Shown one piece after another: positions 33,222 to 42,288 of a stretch of 56,479 nt of DNA (position 1 is the first letter of the stretch; every line of letters starts with the position of its first letter). The notes below the pieces were generated by a model that was not told the DNA's origin, made no database searches, and saw only the letters and a program-made list of their open reading frames with translations. Both the position numbers and the translations under genes were made by a program. Source of the DNA: an uncultured Francisella sp. (GTDB lineage: Bacteria; Pseudomonadota; Gammaproteobacteria; Burkholderiales; Neisseriaceae); contig CALUCM010000007.1 in assembly GCA_943914555.1 (NCBI GenBank), positions 1 to 56,479 on the forward strand, given 5' to 3'.

Positions 33222-34142
33222 TTATAGCCACTGGCTATGTCGTTGTTTGATATCTTTAGCTAACCTGCGTGCATCTTTTAAAAGAGAAAAACGTAAATTT
33301 TTATTTCTCCAACTCCTGCCGGTGAATATCGCCCCAAACATCAACCAATATGGTTTTAAACGCACCAAAAAATTTTCGCCATACAAAAAGTGCATCACAA
33401 ACATATTACGAAACATATAGTAGCCTTTCCAGGAACATAAGGCCTCTTGTTTGTTAAAACTTAGTTGTCGCCGTACTCTTGCCTCTTTTACCAAATAAAT
33501 AGGAAAACCATGTCGTTTGATGCGCTGAGCATAATCGGTATCATCTCCTGCAATAAAATACTCAGCAAAAGGAAATCCTGCCTGCTTAACAACTGAGCGA
33601 TGCAATAACAGGCCTTCAAAAGAAAAATTGGCAATAGGTAATAATTCTGGCAATTCTTCTCTCTTCTGATAGCGATCACATACTTGTTCTCGTTTGGCCT
33701 GAATATAAAAAGGGTTTTTTAAGTTGTAACGTAAAGCAGAATATTCAGCTAAATTAGCATTTTTGTCTTCACGTGCTGGCATAAGCACGGGATACTGCGC
33801 ATAATGCAATAAACTTGCCAAACAATCGGGTGCGGCTAAAATATCATCATCTAGTAACCATAACCACTCATGTCCCATTTGATAAGCTGTTTTTAAGCCC
33901 AAACAAAAACCGCCAGCACCTCCTAAATTACGGTGACTGCGAATATAATGTATCTGTGTTTGTGGCTTACTGGCAACGATCTCTGCCGTCTGGTCAGTGC
34001 TAGCATTATCAATCACATAAAGCGTTATATTTGCCTGAGCTTGCTGCTTTAATATAGCATCTATGCCTTGACTCAATAAAAGAGCACGGTTATAAGTGAC
34101 CAATACCACTCCTACAGAGGGATGAGCAATTATTTGGCTCAT
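33222..34142 (-). CDS. GT2-family glycosyltransferase, galactofuranosyl type
   Basis: A 306-aa GT-A enzyme. VGVVLVTYNR (near 9-18) opens the nucleotide-binding fold, YVIDNASTD follows, NLGGAGGF is the acceptor-side motif shared with galactofuranosyl and rhamnosyl transferases, and WLLDDD carries the metal-binding DxD. GDDTDYAQRIKRHGF resembles the catalytic base region. With no signal peptide it should act at the inner face of the cytoplasmic membrane. The start is ATG 34142, which overlaps the stop of the preceding gene as ATGA. It is the last gene of the polysaccharide locus. Sugar specificity is inferred from the adjacent glf. Confidence 0.85.
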   Translation of the reverse strand: MSQIIAHPSVGVVLVTYNRALLLSQGIDAILKQQAQANITLYVIDNASTDQTAEIVASKPQTQIHYIRSHRNLGGAGGFCLGLKTAYQMGHEWLWLLDDDILAAPDCLASLLHYAQYPVLMPAREDKNANLAEYSALRYNLKNPFYIQAKREQVCDRYQKREELPELLPIANFSFEGLLLHRSVVKQAGFPFAEYFIAGDDTDYAQRIKRHGFPIYLVKEARVRRQLSFNKQEALCSWKGYYMFRNMFVMHFLYGENFLVRLKPYWLMFGAIFTGRSWRNKNLRFSLLKDARRLAKDIKQRHSQWL

Positions 34143-35062
34143 GATAAATACGTTAAATGATGACTTAAATTGCCACGCAAGGCATGCCACACCCCTGTTA
34201 AAACTGTCTTAAGTTTCTTCATATTAGGGCGAGTGAAACTATAAAACCACAAGCATTTAAATACAAAAACAAAAAAAGCTAAATGTCCCTTATATTGCCT
34301 TAAATTAAGACTATTATTGCGACTCATACAATACAGTTTTAATAAAGAGGAACTATCATTAAAACGCATGGTCCCCCACAGCATGGGAGTGCCTAATTCT
34401 ATTTGGCGCGGATGATAAAATAAAGCTTCTGTAATTGTGCATAATGTTACACCTGCTGCCTGTAGGCGCCAAATATATTCCATATCATCTCCCCAAATAA
34501 AATAATCAGCTCGAGGATAACCAAAGTGCTTAATTAAATCTCTGTCTAAAAGCACTCCATTAAATGGAACCACCACCCCTGTTAACACCGGTTGTACTAC
34601 TGCTTCATCAACATGATCGATCACTCGTGCACTACCTGGCAAACGGATGGGAAAAGCCAAACGTATTGGATTGTCCTTATCCACCACTAAGGCACCAAGG
34701 CAATGATTTGCTTGTCTGTTAACCAGCAATTTTTCCAAGCAGTCTTCAGCAGGATAACCATCATCATCCATTAAAAAAATATAATCAAAGCCGCTGTCAT
34801 AGGCATTTTTAATCCCTCGATAAAAGCCACCAGCTCCTCCTTCGTTTTGATGCAAATTTTCTAACTTGATAGAAGCATGATTTAACAAGCCTTGCTCCTT
34901 TAAATACTCGATGGTGCCATCCGTACTGGCATTATTGATGACAAAAATCCTGTCTATGCATGCAGTTTGACGCAATAACGCATGCAGGCATTCTACCAAT
35001 AGCTGTTTACGGTTATAAGTCACAACCACAGCAGCCACTTTTAAGTTTTCATAGAAACTCAT
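34139..35062 (-). CDS. GT2-family glycosyltransferase, galactofuranosyl type
   Basis: A 307-aa GT-A enzyme related to its neighbour at 33222-34142. It has VAAVVVTYNR, NNASTDGT, NEGGAGGFYRG and the metal site FLMDDDGYPAED, with WGDDMEYIWRLQAAG later. The DDDG.P pattern is frequent in rhamnosyl and GlfT1-like transferases, so it may add the first Galf residue or a linker sugar. The start is ATG 35062, which shares a base with the glf stop (TGATG), a sign of translational coupling. The acceptor is unknown. Confidence 0.85.
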   Translation of the reverse strand: MSFYENLKVAAVVVTYNRKQLLVECLHALLRQTACIDRIFVINNASTDGTIEYLKEQGLLNHASIKLENLHQNEGGAGGFYRGIKNAYDSGFDYIFLMDDDGYPAEDCLEKLLVNRQANHCLGALVVDKDNPIRLAFPIRLPGSARVIDHVDEAVVQPVLTGVVVPFNGVLLDRDLIKHFGYPRADYFIWGDDMEYIWRLQAAGVTLCTITEALFYHPRQIELGTPMLWGTMRFNDSSSLLKLYCMSRNNSLNLRQYKGHLAFFVFVFKCLWFYSFTRPNMKKLKTVLTGVWHALRGNLSHHLTYLS

Positions 35063-36222
35063 CACACATCCATTGATACATAAAAAGGTTGCAATGCAGC
35101 TCCTTTACATAATGCATCACTAATCATCCGCCCCATCTGCAAAGACTCTTTAATCGTCACATCCATATCCATATAGCGATAAGTACCCAACCGACCAATA
35201 AAAGTTACAGCACTTTCTTGTTGTGCTTTTGCTACATATTGCTGCAACAGTGCTTGGTCTTTGACTAAGCGAATCGGATAATAAGGGGTGTCTTGCGCTT
35301 CACAAAAACGGCTAAATTCTTTATAGCATATTGTCTGAGCATGGTCTTCCCATGGAGCAAAATGCTTGTGTTCCGTGATGCGTGTGTATGCAACAGATTC
35401 ATCAGCGTAATTGATCACGGCATTGCCTTGATAATCGCCTTGTGCTCGAATAGTTTCAAAATCTAAGGTGCGATAACCTAAACGACCGAAAGCAAAATCA
35501 AACCAAGCATCCAAAGGGCCAGACCAAAAAACATGATCAAATTGTCTGCCCAACTCCTTGTGATAAGGTGTTTGAAGACGCAACTCAATTTGAGGATGGT
35601 CTAAAATCCGAGCCACTAAATCTGTGTATCCATCTTGTGGAATTCCTTGATAACGGTGATTGAAATAATTATCGTCATAATTAAAGCGCACAGGTAATCG
35701 TTTTAATATACTTGCTGGTAATTCGCTGGGTGATACACCCCACTGTTTCTTGGTATAGCCTTTAAAAAATGCTTCATAAAGCTCTCGTCCCACAAATCGC
35801 AAAGCTTGCTCTTCAAAAGTTTGGGGATTTTGGATGGTTAAATCGGCCTTACTTTCAATTAGTTTTTTTGCTTCTTTGGGTGAATAAGTTCCATGAAAAA
35901 ATTGATTAATGGTGTGAAGATTAATGGGTAAAGAATATACTTCTTTCTGACTGACGGTTTTTACCCGGTTAATAAAAGGCATCATGGTGGCAAAACGATT
36001 AACATAAGACCATACTTCTTCACTATCAGTATGAAAAATATGTGGTCCATAAACATGGACCATTACACCTGAAATCTCATCCCGACAAGAAAAACAGTGC
36101 CCTGCCACATGTTTATTTTTGTCAATTACTAATATATGCACATCAGAATGCTGGGTCACTAATTCGCGTGCTAAAACTGCACAGGAAAAACCTGCACCCA
36201 CCATTAAAAATTTTTTACTCAT
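35062..36222 (-). CDS. glf: UDP-galactopyranose mutase
   Basis: Glf is a flavoenzyme that converts UDP-galactopyranose to UDP-galactofuranose. The 386-aa sequence begins MSKKFLMVGAGFSCAVLA (FAD site), then VHVYGPHIFHTD, QRFVG-type LRFVGRELYEAFFKGYTKKQWG, SELPASILKRLPVRF and the C-terminal TFIGRLGTYRYMDMD. The conserved Arg of RLPVR and the Tyr-rich blocks bind substrate. ATG 36222 has GGGAAAG directly upstream and overlaps the preceding transferase by eight bases; the longer frame adds only atypical residues. It is the key enzyme that defines the locus as galactofuranose-making. Confidence 0.96.
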   Translation of the reverse strand: MSKKFLMVGAGFSCAVLARELVTQHSDVHILVIDKNKHVAGHCFSCRDEISGVMVHVYGPHIFHTDSEEVWSYVNRFATMMPFINRVKTVSQKEVYSLPINLHTINQFFHGTYSPKEAKKLIESKADLTIQNPQTFEEQALRFVGRELYEAFFKGYTKKQWGVSPSELPASILKRLPVRFNYDDNYFNHRYQGIPQDGYTDLVARILDHPQIELRLQTPYHKELGRQFDHVFWSGPLDAWFDFAFGRLGYRTLDFETIRAQGDYQGNAVINYADESVAYTRITEHKHFAPWEDHAQTICYKEFSRFCEAQDTPYYPIRLVKDQALLQQYVAKAQQESAVTFIGRLGTYRYMDMDVTIKESLQMGRMISDALCKGAALQPFYVSMDV

Positions 36223-38014
36223 TCTTTCCCTTATTAAACTGTTGTTGCCAAAACTTATCACTAGTTAACCCATCATAAGTGTCACGATAATTCTGAGACA
36301 AACGCTTATATTTCCAAAAGAGCTGCATTACTAAACAAATAAATTGCCATGTCAGAGAAAAAAATCTTTTTTTATCCAAATGTAAAACCAAGCAAGTGTC
36401 ATCTTCATCATTAATAAAAACTGCTTTTTTATAACGAAAAACACTGCTACCTCGAGAACCAGAGGATTTGCGTAACCAAACAAAACCTCGATGGAAAAAA
36501 ATAGTTGGAATCAAATGACCATTTAATGAGGCATAACGCATTAAAGAAACTGGGTCTTTAGGTAAACTTTGTCGAAAAGAAACCGCATATTCACGCTCAA
36601 CCTTGGCCATTACCCCTTTACTAAAGATATCAGCACTAATAGCTTGCGGTATCTCAACAATGCGACTTTCATTAATTTCACAGCGCTTATTTTGCATATC
36701 AGCATTATTGCGCCAAAAATCAGGCCCTTTTAATACATCAATTAGTGCCGTGTTAATAGCCTGAGCAGAATCATAATAATAGGCAGTGGCATGATAAGCA
36801 TACATGAGGACCAGACTTTTTAGCATTTCTAACATCATCGGTTGATGAGAAAAACCGTGCAAGGCATGCATTAAGTGATAACGCATGTCTAAATAAGAGG
36901 TCAAAGGGGAATTTTTATTACCGAAATCTGGCTGCCAGGAGCAAATACCATTGATTGTCAATATCTTAAAGCGGTTAGAATAAGAAAAGCTAATATCATC
37001 GCCTCGCACAAAATAAGGGAACGCATTATGTTCCACCCCTTGCAAAGCGAAAGCAAAAAACCACCAGGCACCATATTCAGCGCGTCTTGGAAGCTCATTT
37101 TTTAACAAATCATGCTGATAAGTAAGGTTGTAACCCTTACCCAAAGAGTGGCATTTACCGTCCATATAAGCCCCTGCTTCATATTGTCGATAAGGCTCTC
37201 TCTCCATCAACATAGCACCAGAGATAGCCACCTTAGGGTCAGCGATAAAAGACAATAAGGCAATAGTACGCTTGATCGATTCTGTATAACAAGAAGCATC
37301 ATCATCCATAAAAAGGCAATGGGTAAAATCTTTTTGATTTTTCAAATAAATCAAACCTCGTGAAAACCCTCCCGCTCCACCTAAATTACGGTTCTTGATC
37401 ACTGTCACTTGCTTTACAGGTGGCAAATTCTGACTATTATCAACTACTACAAGAGCAGATCGCAAGCCATAGTCAGGATCAGACAATAGGCTCTCTTTCA
37501 AGCGCTCAAGAGCAGGTAAAATACGCTCTTGACGATTGTAATGAGTAATGACAATGCCTAATTTCACTTGATTAACAGGCAAAGTATATGTCACATATTC
37601 AAAATGATATAAAACACTTGTATCTAAAGCATATAGCTCAAAATACAACATTCCTCCTTGCAAACTTTGCCAACAAGATAATTCAATTTCACTGATGCAA
37701 TCTTCCTCACTGATGAGTAGATTTTCTTGCACTATCTTACTGTTACAATCCATACGCGCAAATTTAAAAGTTAAGCGCATTTTACCGCGAAATTTAATGC
37801 GTAAACGTACATCATTAATACGACAATACATTTTCCATTTGCCTACGCTTAAACTATTAAAATAAGTGGAAGTATCTACAATCCCGTGTGGGTAAAGAAA
37901 TAAAAAATGCTGCTTTATACTATGCTCCACCCATTCGTTGCATCTAAAAAACAATTTCGTTTCTGGACAAAGCGACATGCTTGGATAAATACTACGCTGT
38001 ATTACAGTCTTCAT
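36215..38014 (-). CDS. GlfT2-like galactofuranosyltransferase, copy 2
   Basis: A 599-aa multidomain GT2 enzyme. Residues 1-145 form a beta-rich N-terminal domain (YFNSLSVGKWKMY). The GT-A domain starts KLGIVITHYNR (151-161), then VVVDNSQNLP, NRNLGGAGGFSRG (208-220) and the metal site FMDDDASC (235-242). YGAWWFFAF and FVRGDDISFS follow, and a helical C-terminal region closes it. The DDD, WW, GDD order is that of mycobacterial GlfT2, a processive galactan polymerase. It is a close paralogue of the next gene (38026-39780), from which it is separated by 11 bases, and overlaps glf by eight. Confidence 0.88.
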   Translation of the reverse strand: MKTVIQRSIYPSMSLCPETKLFFRCNEWVEHSIKQHFLFLYPHGIVDTSTYFNSLSVGKWKMYCRINDVRLRIKFRGKMRLTFKFARMDCNSKIVQENLLISEEDCISEIELSCWQSLQGGMLYFELYALDTSVLYHFEYVTYTLPVNQVKLGIVITHYNRQERILPALERLKESLLSDPDYGLRSALVVVDNSQNLPPVKQVTVIKNRNLGGAGGFSRGLIYLKNQKDFTHCLFMDDDASCYTESIKRTIALLSFIADPKVAISGAMLMEREPYRQYEAGAYMDGKCHSLGKGYNLTYQHDLLKNELPRRAEYGAWWFFAFALQGVEHNAFPYFVRGDDISFSYSNRFKILTINGICSWQPDFGNKNSPLTSYLDMRYHLMHALHGFSHQPMMLEMLKSLVLMYAYHATAYYYDSAQAINTALIDVLKGPDFWRNNADMQNKRCEINESRIVEIPQAISADIFSKGVMAKVEREYAVSFRQSLPKDPVSLMRYASLNGHLIPTIFFHRGFVWLRKSSGSRGSSVFRYKKAVFINDEDDTCLVLHLDKKRFFSLTWQFICLVMQLFWKYKRLSQNYRDTYDGLTSDKFWQQQFNKGKNE

Positions 38015-38025
38015 GAATTTATCTC

Positions 38026-39780
38026 TTATTTCTTTCGTTCAAATTGTTGTTGCCAAAAAGATTCACTCGTTAACTCTGCATAACTTTGCTGATAGATTTC
38101 ACTCAATTTCTTTCTGGCTTTCCACAATCGCCATACCATTTTTAAATGAAGCCAAGCATAACTGTAAAAAAGCTTTTTATTATGAGTAAGCACTACTCCC
38201 TGCAAATTATCGTTATCAGTATAGTAAATAGCGTGTTTACGCAAAAAAATCTCACGCAAACGAACACCGTAATGTTTATTTTGCCATACCGGAGCTTGAT
38301 AAAAAAAACAACTAGGGATGAAATGACCATTAAGTGAAATCAGCCGCAGTAACTTCTTCAATATAAATTCTTGCGGCTGACCTTTTTGGGCAATATTGCG
38401 CAATTTAGCAGGTACTATCTTTATTTTCTCATGCACAGTCATTGCCAAAAGCTGCTGACGCTTATTTTGCATATCAACATTATCGCGCCAAAATTGAGGC
38501 CCTTTTAAAACATCCTCAATGGCTAAAGTACAAGCTCTAGCAGATTCGTACTGATAAGTTAAAGCATTTAAGAAAAATAAAATCAGACTAGTTTTTAATA
38601 ACATCTTATCGCTACCATTGACCACTAAACCATGTAAAAAATGCATCACATGATTGCGCTGGTCTAAATAAAGCTGTAAGGGACCAGCTTTATGCGCAAA
38701 ATCAGCTTGCCAAGAAGCAATACCATTGATGGTAATGATCTTAAAATCATTAGCTAGCGAAAAACTAATATCATCGCCACGCACAAAATAAGGAAAGGCT
38801 AAATGACTGACATAAGCTAGTGGAAAAGCAAAAAACCACCAGGCACCATAATCGATTCTCTCTTCATTTTCATTCAATAAAATATCGCGTGTACTCAATA
38901 AGTTATAATGACATTTTACGGAATGACATAGACCATTAAATACCCCCCCATTTTCATGCTGCATGTTAGGCTCCACTTCACGCAACATAGCCCCAGAAAT
39001 CGCTAACTTCGGATCAAGACTATAGGAAAGATAAAATAAAGTACGTTGAATCGACTCAATCTCACAAGAGGCATCATCATCCATAAAAAGACAATGGCTT
39101 ATCCCTTGCTCTTTACAATACAATAAGCCGCGTGAGAAACCGCCAGCACCTCCTAAATTAGGATTTTTAATAATTGTGATTCCTGATACTTCAGGTAAAT
39201 TCTGACTATTATCCACCACACAAATTGTCAGATTATTTGCCAAATAAGGCAATAGACCTTTTTTTAATTTATCCAAAGCTGCCAAAGTGGCAGAAATTCG
39301 GTTAAAGTGAGTGATAACAACGCCCACCTTAATCTGCCTTAGCGGTGCTTGCTCTGTCTCATAACAAAAATCTTCAATCTCTGTATCAGATAAAGCATGT
39401 ATTTCGAAAAAAAGCATACCTGCTTGCAGGCTAGGCCAAAATTCTAAAGGAATTGTCTGGGTGCTCATATATTCTGCCTGCAAAAGGATTTCTTGCAGGG
39501 TGATGTCCGCTTGCTGGAGATGTTTGGTTTTCCAAGTTAAGCGAATTTTTCCACAAAATCTCAATGAAAAACTTAATTGCTTTATTTGCGTATATTTCTT
39601 TAATTTACCGATGCTAATGCTATTAAAATAAGTATTACTAAGTAATGCACCTCCTTGAAATAAGTGAACCGGATCATCAGTCACTGGTACATCGCAAAAA
39701 TTGTTATAACGGAAATATAAACGCTTCTCGCTACAGGGAAAAAGTTTAGGAAATACCGCTTTTTGTACTATATAGCTCAC
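38026..39780 (-). CDS. GlfT2-like galactofuranosyltransferase, copy 1
   Basis: A 584-aa paralogue of the following gene with the same layout: N-terminal beta domain with YFNSISIGKLKKY, KVGVVITHFNR (151-161), VVDNSQNLP, NPNLGGAGGFSRG, metal site FMDDDASC (232-239), YGAWWFFAF, FVRGDDISFS and NVDMQNKR near the end of the catalytic part. Both also share the C-terminal LTSE/DSFWQQQF-type ending. Mycobacterial GlfT2 alternates beta-1,5 and beta-1,6 linkages; two copies here may split that work or act on different acceptors, which is inference. It starts two bases after the ABC ATPase gene. Confidence 0.88.
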   Translation of the reverse strand: MSYIVQKAVFPKLFPCSEKRLYFRYNNFCDVPVTDDPVHLFQGGALLSNTYFNSISIGKLKKYTQIKQLSFSLRFCGKIRLTWKTKHLQQADITLQEILLQAEYMSTQTIPLEFWPSLQAGMLFFEIHALSDTEIEDFCYETEQAPLRQIKVGVVITHFNRISATLAALDKLKKGLLPYLANNLTICVVDNSQNLPEVSGITIIKNPNLGGAGGFSRGLLYCKEQGISHCLFMDDDASCEIESIQRTLFYLSYSLDPKLAISGAMLREVEPNMQHENGGVFNGLCHSVKCHYNLLSTRDILLNENEERIDYGAWWFFAFPLAYVSHLAFPYFVRGDDISFSLANDFKIITINGIASWQADFAHKAGPLQLYLDQRNHVMHFLHGLVVNGSDKMLLKTSLILFFLNALTYQYESARACTLAIEDVLKGPQFWRDNVDMQNKRQQLLAMTVHEKIKIVPAKLRNIAQKGQPQEFILKKLLRLISLNGHFIPSCFFYQAPVWQNKHYGVRLREIFLRKHAIYYTDNDNLQGVVLTHNKKLFYSYAWLHLKMVWRLWKARKKLSEIYQQSYAELTSESFWQQQFERKK

Positions 39781-39782
39781 AA

Positions 39783-40559
39783 CTACTGTTCCTTTTGTTT
39801 TGCTTGTTGTTGATGAATCAGCTGCTGCTTCAGTAATTGGTCATGTTTCACAAAAGTGGCATGATTAATAATATGACCATGCTCCAAATAAATATGTTTA
39901 CCACACACCCGCTCAGCCAACGATTTATCATGTGTTGCCAGCACAAGTATTCCTGCCTTACGAATAAATTCTTCTAAGCGACGCTCAGCTTTTGCACGAA
40001 AATGGTCATCCCCCACACTCATCCATTCATCCATCAATAAAATTTCTGGTTGTACACAAGTTGAAATGGCAAAAGCAAGACGTAATACCATTCCACTTGA
40101 ATAGGTGCGTACTGGCATATAAATAAATTCACCTAACTCGCTAAACTCAATAATTTCCTCCATGTAGCGATTCATCTGTTTGGGTTTAAAACCAAGAAAC
40201 AAGCCACGCAGTTTAATATTCTCAATACCAGTAGCTTCACCATCCATGCCCAACATCGAATCAAGCAAGCTGGTGATTTTTCCTCGTACGCTTACCTTCC
40301 CTTGCACCGGATAGTAAACTTTAGCCATTACCCGCAGCAGGGTCGTTTTGCCAGAACCATTATGACCAATCAACGCCAAACGCTCCCCCTCTTTTAAAAA
40401 GAGATTGATATTTTTTAATGACTCCACTTCAGTAAGTTCATGCTTACCATGCACAATACGCCCCCCAGTGGCAACATTTAAGAATTGTCGTTTAAAAGAA
40501 CGCTGTTTTGCATCATAAATCGGGAAGCGGATACTGACATTGTCTAATTGAATATGCAT
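39783..40559 (-). CDS. wzt: Polysaccharide ABC transporter ATP-binding protein
   Basis: A 258-aa ATPase of the polysaccharide export class. Walker A is GHNGSGKT (65-72), the signature is the YSSGM form (153-157) typical of polyol-phosphate and O-antigen exporters, and Walker B is ILLMDEWMSVGD (173-184). The final 35 residues are Gln/Lys-rich. It ends soon after the ATPase fold and lacks the C-terminal carbohydrate-binding domain of E. coli O9a Wzt, like the Wzt of Klebsiella D-galactan I, so chain recognition should not rely on a terminal cap. It is 15 bases after wzm and two bases before the first transferase. Confidence 0.92.
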   Translation of the reverse strand: MHIQLDNVSIRFPIYDAKQRSFKRQFLNVATGGRIVHGKHELTEVESLKNINLFLKEGERLALIGHNGSGKTTLLRVMAKVYYPVQGKVSVRGKITSLLDSMLGMDGEATGIENIKLRGLFLGFKPKQMNRYMEEIIEFSELGEFIYMPVRTYSSGMVLRLAFAISTCVQPEILLMDEWMSVGDDHFRAKAERRLEEFIRKAGILVLATHDKSLAERVCGKHIYLEHGHIINHATFVKHDQLLKQQLIHQQQAKQKEQ

Positions 40560-40574
40560 TACCCAGCCTTTCCT

Positions 40575-41369
40575 TTATAGCCAATAAGCCACACGATGCC
40601 TGGTTCTTGCCAGCACCATGAAAGCAAGACCCATAAAGCATATGGCTAGAACCACACCAATGAGCCAATGATAATTATCAGGATATTCTCCTAATAGAGG
40701 TCTTCTCACCAAATCAAGTAAGATGGCAAATGGATTCCATGCTGCTAAAAAACGACGATTAGGAGGTAAATTGTCTAAACTCCAAATAATTGGTGTCACA
40801 AAAAACATCAGCTGAGTCACACTCGAAATGACAGGGGTCATATCACGATAGCGGGTGCAAAAAATAGAGATTAATAAGCCCATAGCAAATAAATTCAGCA
40901 ATAACACAGCAAATGCTGGAAAAAACCATAAAATATTCCAGTTAAGTTTTAACCCCAAAAGTATAACAACCAGTGGATACAATATAATATTATGGCAAAG
41001 AATAATAAACTGACGGTACATCACACGAAGTACAAAGACAGATAAGGGAATTTTAATTTGTTTCAAATAATGTTGTGCTTCAATATATGCTAGACAAAAT
41101 TCATTAAGGGAAACTGAGATAAACATCCAAAACACCATGCCTAACGTCAAGTGAGGGATAAATCCTCTTAAGGAAATACCAAATAGAGAGCTATATAAAG
41201 GCCCCATTGCACAAATAGTAACCACCATACTTAAAGTAATCCACACTGGACCTAACGTTGAACGGCGGTAACGTGCTAGCACATCATACCAACCTAGAGT
41301 AATCCATAAATAAGCCTTATCTAGGGCCGTTGCAATGTCTAAGTAAGCTTCTTTAAAGTCCAATTTCAC
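40575..41369 (-). CDS. wzm: Polysaccharide ABC transporter permease
   Basis: A 264-aa inner-membrane protein of the ABC-2 export family with about six membrane segments. The N-terminal amphipathic part WYDVLARYRRSTLGPVWITLSM is the hallmark of O-antigen/teichoic-acid export permeases (W.d...RYr.S.LG..W). FFVTPIIWSLDNLP and WNPFAILLDLVRRPLLGE near the end are also typical. With the ATPase it should move the finished undecaprenyl-linked glycan across the inner membrane. It is the first gene of the locus and begins nine bases after tyrA. Confidence 0.93.
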   Translation of the reverse strand: MKLDFKEAYLDIATALDKAYLWITLGWYDVLARYRRSTLGPVWITLSMVVTICAMGPLYSSLFGISLRGFIPHLTLGMVFWMFISVSLNEFCLAYIEAQHYLKQIKIPLSVFVLRVMYRQFIILCHNIILYPLVVILLGLKLNWNILWFFPAFAVLLLNLFAMGLLISIFCTRYRDMTPVISSVTQLMFFVTPIIWSLDNLPPNRRFLAAWNPFAILLDLVRRPLLGEYPDNYHWLIGVVLAICFMGLAFMVLARTRHRVAYWL

Positions 41370-41378
41370 TATGCTGTC

Positions 41379-42287
41379 CTAATCATCATGGCATTGACTG
41401 GCGCTATTATAACGAATTGTATCCTCTTCACGCCAAGACTGTCTGGTTTTACGTGACTGAGAAAAATATTCACTCAAAGCGAGGGGTTCTTTATGAAGTA
41501 AATAATGTCGTACTTGTTCAAGCTCTTGCTGATAAGTATCCAATAATGGCAGTAAGAAATCACGGTTATCACAACAAATATCTGCCCATAAATTTGCTTC
41601 TCCAGCAGCAATACGACTAAAATCCCGAAAGCCAGAGCCAGCAATCTGTAAATAATCATTCTTTAGCTCACTACTACTGATCTGGTGCATAAAAACATAA
41701 CTTAATAGATGCGGGAAATGACTGGTCATCGCTAGCAGTTGATCATGCATCATTGCCTCTAATATCACCACCTGTAGTCCAATCTCAGTCCAGAAATTTT
41801 TGATTCTGTCCCAGGCTGTCGGTTCCTGCTGATCATGTGGACAAAGCACTACTTTTTTTTGCCTAAATAAAGTGGCCTGAGCATGTTGTATATTATTTTT
41901 TTCTGAACCAGCAATGGGATGTGCTGCCACAAAATAAGGGAAATGCTCTGGTAGATATTGTTGGAAAATGTCAATCACTCTACGTTTAGTGCTTCCCACA
42001 TCAGTAAATAAAATATCTTCTCGCACAGGTAATGAAGCAAAAGCAATCAATATTTCTGTCAACACAACCGAAGGAACTGCCATGATCACCATATCAACAT
42101 CTGCCCACTGGACATCAAGTAGCGCTCCACCTACAACATCAATCAAACCATTATCAAAAGCAAATTCAAGACTTTCTTGATTCCGATCAATGCCAATAGT
42201 GATCACACTTGGCCATCGTTTTTTAATCGCTAATGCCAGCGATCCACCGATTAACCCCAAACCGATAATAGTGATTCGCTTAATCAT
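41379..42287 (-). CDS. tyrA: Prephenate dehydrogenase
   Basis: TyrA (302 aa) oxidatively decarboxylates prephenate to 4-hydroxyphenylpyruvate for tyrosine. The NAD Rossmann motif is IIGLGLIGGSLA (8-19), D34 in GIDRNQ favours NAD, FTDVGSTK and VAAHPIAGSEKNN carry the catalytic His region, and AGSGFRDFSRIA is the family signature in the helical domain. There is no fused chorismate mutase or ACT domain. It follows the exonuclease gene directly and leads without a gap into the polysaccharide locus, which therefore may have been inserted behind it. Confidence 0.95.
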   Translation of the reverse strand: MIKRITIIGLGLIGGSLALAIKKRWPSVITIGIDRNQESLEFAFDNGLIDVVGGALLDVQWADVDMVIMAVPSVVLTEILIAFASLPVREDILFTDVGSTKRRVIDIFQQYLPEHFPYFVAAHPIAGSEKNNIQHAQATLFRQKKVVLCPHDQQEPTAWDRIKNFWTEIGLQVVILEAMMHDQLLAMTSHFPHLLSYVFMHQISSSELKNDYLQIAGSGFRDFSRIAAGEANLWADICCDNRDFLLPLLDTYQQELEQVRHYLLHKEPLALSEYFSQSRKTRQSWREEDTIRYNSASQCHDD

Positions 42288-42288
42288 G

